A program made the position numbers and the translations under genes. A DNA stretch of 24,992 nucleotides from an uncultured Lachnospiraceae bacterium (GTDB taxonomy: Bacteria; Bacillota; Clostridia; Lachnospirales; Lachnospiraceae): the NCBI GenBank assembly GCA_910587105.1, contig CAJUMB010000054.1:1-24992 (forward strand), written 5' to 3'. Of the stretch, positions 23,992 through 24,992 are shown in pieces. Positions within the stretch are counted from its first letter, which is position 1. Each line of letters begins with the position of its first letter. The notes beneath the pieces were generated by a model, which saw only the letters and a list, made by a program, of their open reading frames with translations, was not told where the DNA came from and did not search any database.

Positions 23992-24001
23992 TTTAGTACC
24001 A

Positions 24002-24280
24002 TTAACAATAATATGTCTCTATTCCAAAAAAGGAGACCCACTTCTGAATAACCTCCTTGCTGCGTGCTTCAATAATTCTCATGATATTACGCAAAGCCTT
24101 TGACGGAATATTTGAATTATTATGTGCCAACAAGCACTTTCCAGAAGCAGTAATCCATATCTTAGTAGCATTTTCTGAGGGATTCCCTTCTGAAACATGC
24201 ACATGGATAGGCTCGTTCGGCTTTCCTTCATTTGCCCAAAAATATATCCAGTAAGAACCAATTCTAAAAACCCGAGGCAT
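24002..24280 (-). CDS. DUF4160 domain protein
   Basis: A 92-aa protein that covers essentially a whole DUF4160 domain: MPRVFRIGSYWIYFWANEG, then PIHVHV with conserved histidines (about residues 25-30), ATKIWI and a C-terminal amphipathic stretch ending GIETYYC. The biochemical function is unknown. Proteins of this kind are often found as the second gene of small two-gene modules on variable DNA, and a toxin-antitoxin-like role has been suspected but is not shown here. It overlaps the preceding ORF by 17 bases, so the two are translated together. The codons and AT content look more AT-rich than the biotin operon next door, consistent with acquired DNA. Confidence 0.82.
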   Translation of the reverse strand: MPRVFRIGSYWIYFWANEGKPNEPIHVHVSEGNPSENATKIWITASGKCLLAHNNSNIPSKALRNIMRIIEARSKEVIQKWVSFFGIETYYC

Positions 24281-24533
24281 TCATAAATCCCCCGTCTTTA
24301 GAAAACTCAATAATCAAATTTGCTGTGGATTTTATTATGTCCATAAAATAATTAATTTCTTTTTCTGAATAGCCGTCAACTTCTATACGATAAGATGGAA
24401 GATAGCAAGTCATACTATGAAAACAATTTTTTTCATCTGGTGTTTCAATATACACCTTTACCTCCCCATTTTCCAATTGTTCTGAATGGACAATCTCCGT
24501 ATTATCTTCCAGTGTCATAAATGGATACATCAT
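24264..24533 (-). CDS. Small hypothetical protein, partner of the DUF4160 protein
   Basis: I do not recognise a named family. The 89-aa protein is acidic, starting MMYPFMTLEDNTEIVHSE, with probable beta strands (GEVKVYIETPDE), a CYLPSYRIEVDGYSEKEI stretch and a helical end (IIEFSKDGGF). No membrane segment or helix-turn-helix is evident. ATG 24533 has GGAGGAG about nine bases upstream, a strong site. The 17-base overlap with the DUF4160 gene argues for a functional pair; its acidity and first position would suit an antitoxin, but this is inference. Confidence 0.7.
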   Translation of the reverse strand: MMYPFMTLEDNTEIVHSEQLENGEVKVYIETPDEKNCFHSMTCYLPSYRIEVDGYSEKEINYFMDIIKSTANLIIEFSKDGGFMNASGF

Positions 24534-24574
24534 AACGACTCCTCCTCTCTAACTTTGGGATTATTCCTACTCTA

Positions 24575-24591
24575 GCGCGTGTCTTAAAAAT
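24575..24591. repeat. Solo terminal repeat (copy 3)
   Basis: GCGCGTGTCTTAAAAAT matches the ends of the elements at 6995 and 15745 and also abuts a TA (24573-24574). No matching right end is found in the 400 bases that follow, so it is a partial copy. Read on the minus strand, it lies within a weak promoter candidate for the DUF4160 pair: TTGATA (24596-24591), 16 bp, TAGAGT (24574-24569). Confidence 0.55.
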
Positions 24592-24703
24592 ATCAAAAAC
24601 ATCTTTCCAAAATTCCACTGAATGCGGGGCAATTTATCGCTGATTTTATTATACGCTATCTATTCTAAAAAGTATAGCTGGATTTCGTAAAACCTGCTGG
24701 AAG

Positions 24704-24895
24704 CTATCTCTGTATCAACCCATATTTTTTCTTAATCCGCTCCAGTTTCTCCAGCATAGGCCGGCTCATGAACCACAGGAAAATGACTGTGGCTGTGGCC
24801 TGCACCATGTCCACCGGGGCGCCGGATATGTAGTAGGCCAGCAGGCTCATCTTTGTGATGCGCCCATAGGTCATCAGTATGCTGGCTGGGTTCAC
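24704..24895 (-). pseudogene. C-terminal fragment of an ECF-type transporter S component
   Basis: The 63 residues contain a membrane-like segment and end with TATVIFLWFMSRPMLEKLERIKKKYGL, reminiscent in its last part of the C-termini of ECF transporter substrate-binding subunits in Lachnospiraceae. The preceding GRITKMSLLAYYISG fits the penultimate helix region. An intact S component is about 180-200 aa, so roughly two thirds of the N-terminal part is missing. The frame begins exactly where an IS3-type transposase fragment stops. No ribosome binding site precedes the GTG, so it is probably not expressed. Family assignment is from memory of the tail motif. Confidence 0.5.
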
Positions 24896-24990
24896 CAGCC
24901 CTCTATGTATGCAAAAATTGCTCTGCGGGCTTCCTTTAAATCCTGATAAGTATGAAGATATATTTCTTCCTTTTTCAGTACAGAATGGAA
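24892..24990 (-). pseudogene. IS3-family transposase (OrfB/integrase core) fragment
   Basis: The minus-strand frame entering from the right edge reads FHSVLKKEEIYLHTY and continues to ARRAIFAYIEGW before a TGA. This matches the C-terminal end of the DDE integrase core of IS3/IS150-type OrfB, which normally continues YNxxRxHSxxGYxxP. The reading stops just before that conserved tail, so the gene is cut at its 3' end here. The 5' part lies outside the window. Confidence 0.75.
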
Positions 24991-24992
24991 GG

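Overview
The window looks like a chromosome segment from an anaerobic gut-type Firmicute of the Lachnospiraceae (Clostridia), plausibly Blautia or a close relative. The signs are a PPi-linked glycolytic gene pair, a biotin synthase whose cysteine pattern fits the obligate-anaerobe class, strong AGGAGG-type ribosome binding sites, SigA-type promoters and moderate G+C. The genus is an inference from protein flavour only.

Layout. 29-5399 (minus strand) carries glyS, a PPi-type phosphofructokinase and pyruvate phosphate dikinase; glyS and ppdK each have a clear promoter. 5492-6952 (minus) is a VanW-family membrane-anchored protein. 6995-7677 is a gene-poor stretch bounded by TA-flanked terminal inverted repeats. 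It holds a long hairpin, a small ORF remnant and, near its right end, a near-consensus promoter with an operator-like palindrome pointing at an MFS exporter (7705-8853). 8883-15626 (minus) is a tightly spaced run: glf, M16C metalloprotease, era, recO, M19 dipeptidase. 15745-15904 is a 160-bp, almost wholly palindromic MITE-like copy of the same repeat. 16015-17391 (plus) is a TrpB2-type tryptophan synthase beta chain. 17585-21044 (minus) is a MacA-like adaptor and a MacB-like permease with no ATPase gene. 21140-23788 (plus) is a biotin regulon: BirA operator and promoter, birA, bioY, bioB. 23789-24992 is accessory and decayed: an AT-rich hairpin, a two-gene DUF4160 pair, a third repeat end, an ECF-type S-component fragment and an IS3-type transposase fragment.

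How the genes fit together. GlyRS releases AMP and PPi; PPi-PFK uses PPi and PPDK can use both AMP and PPi, so the first cluster is chemically coherent. The biotin block reads as salvage: BioY imports biotin or a precursor, BioB can add sulfur to dethiobiotin, and BirA both attaches biotin and represses the operon. No bioA, bioD or bioF is present here.

The two strongest points of interest are (1) BioB with Ser replacing the usual C97-equivalent [2Fe-2S] ligand and Cys replacing the usual R260-equivalent, the signature expected for an alternative auxiliary-cluster biotin synthase, and (2) a TA-flanked inverted-repeat family present at three places, one copy of which appears to supply the promoter of a drug-exporter-type gene.
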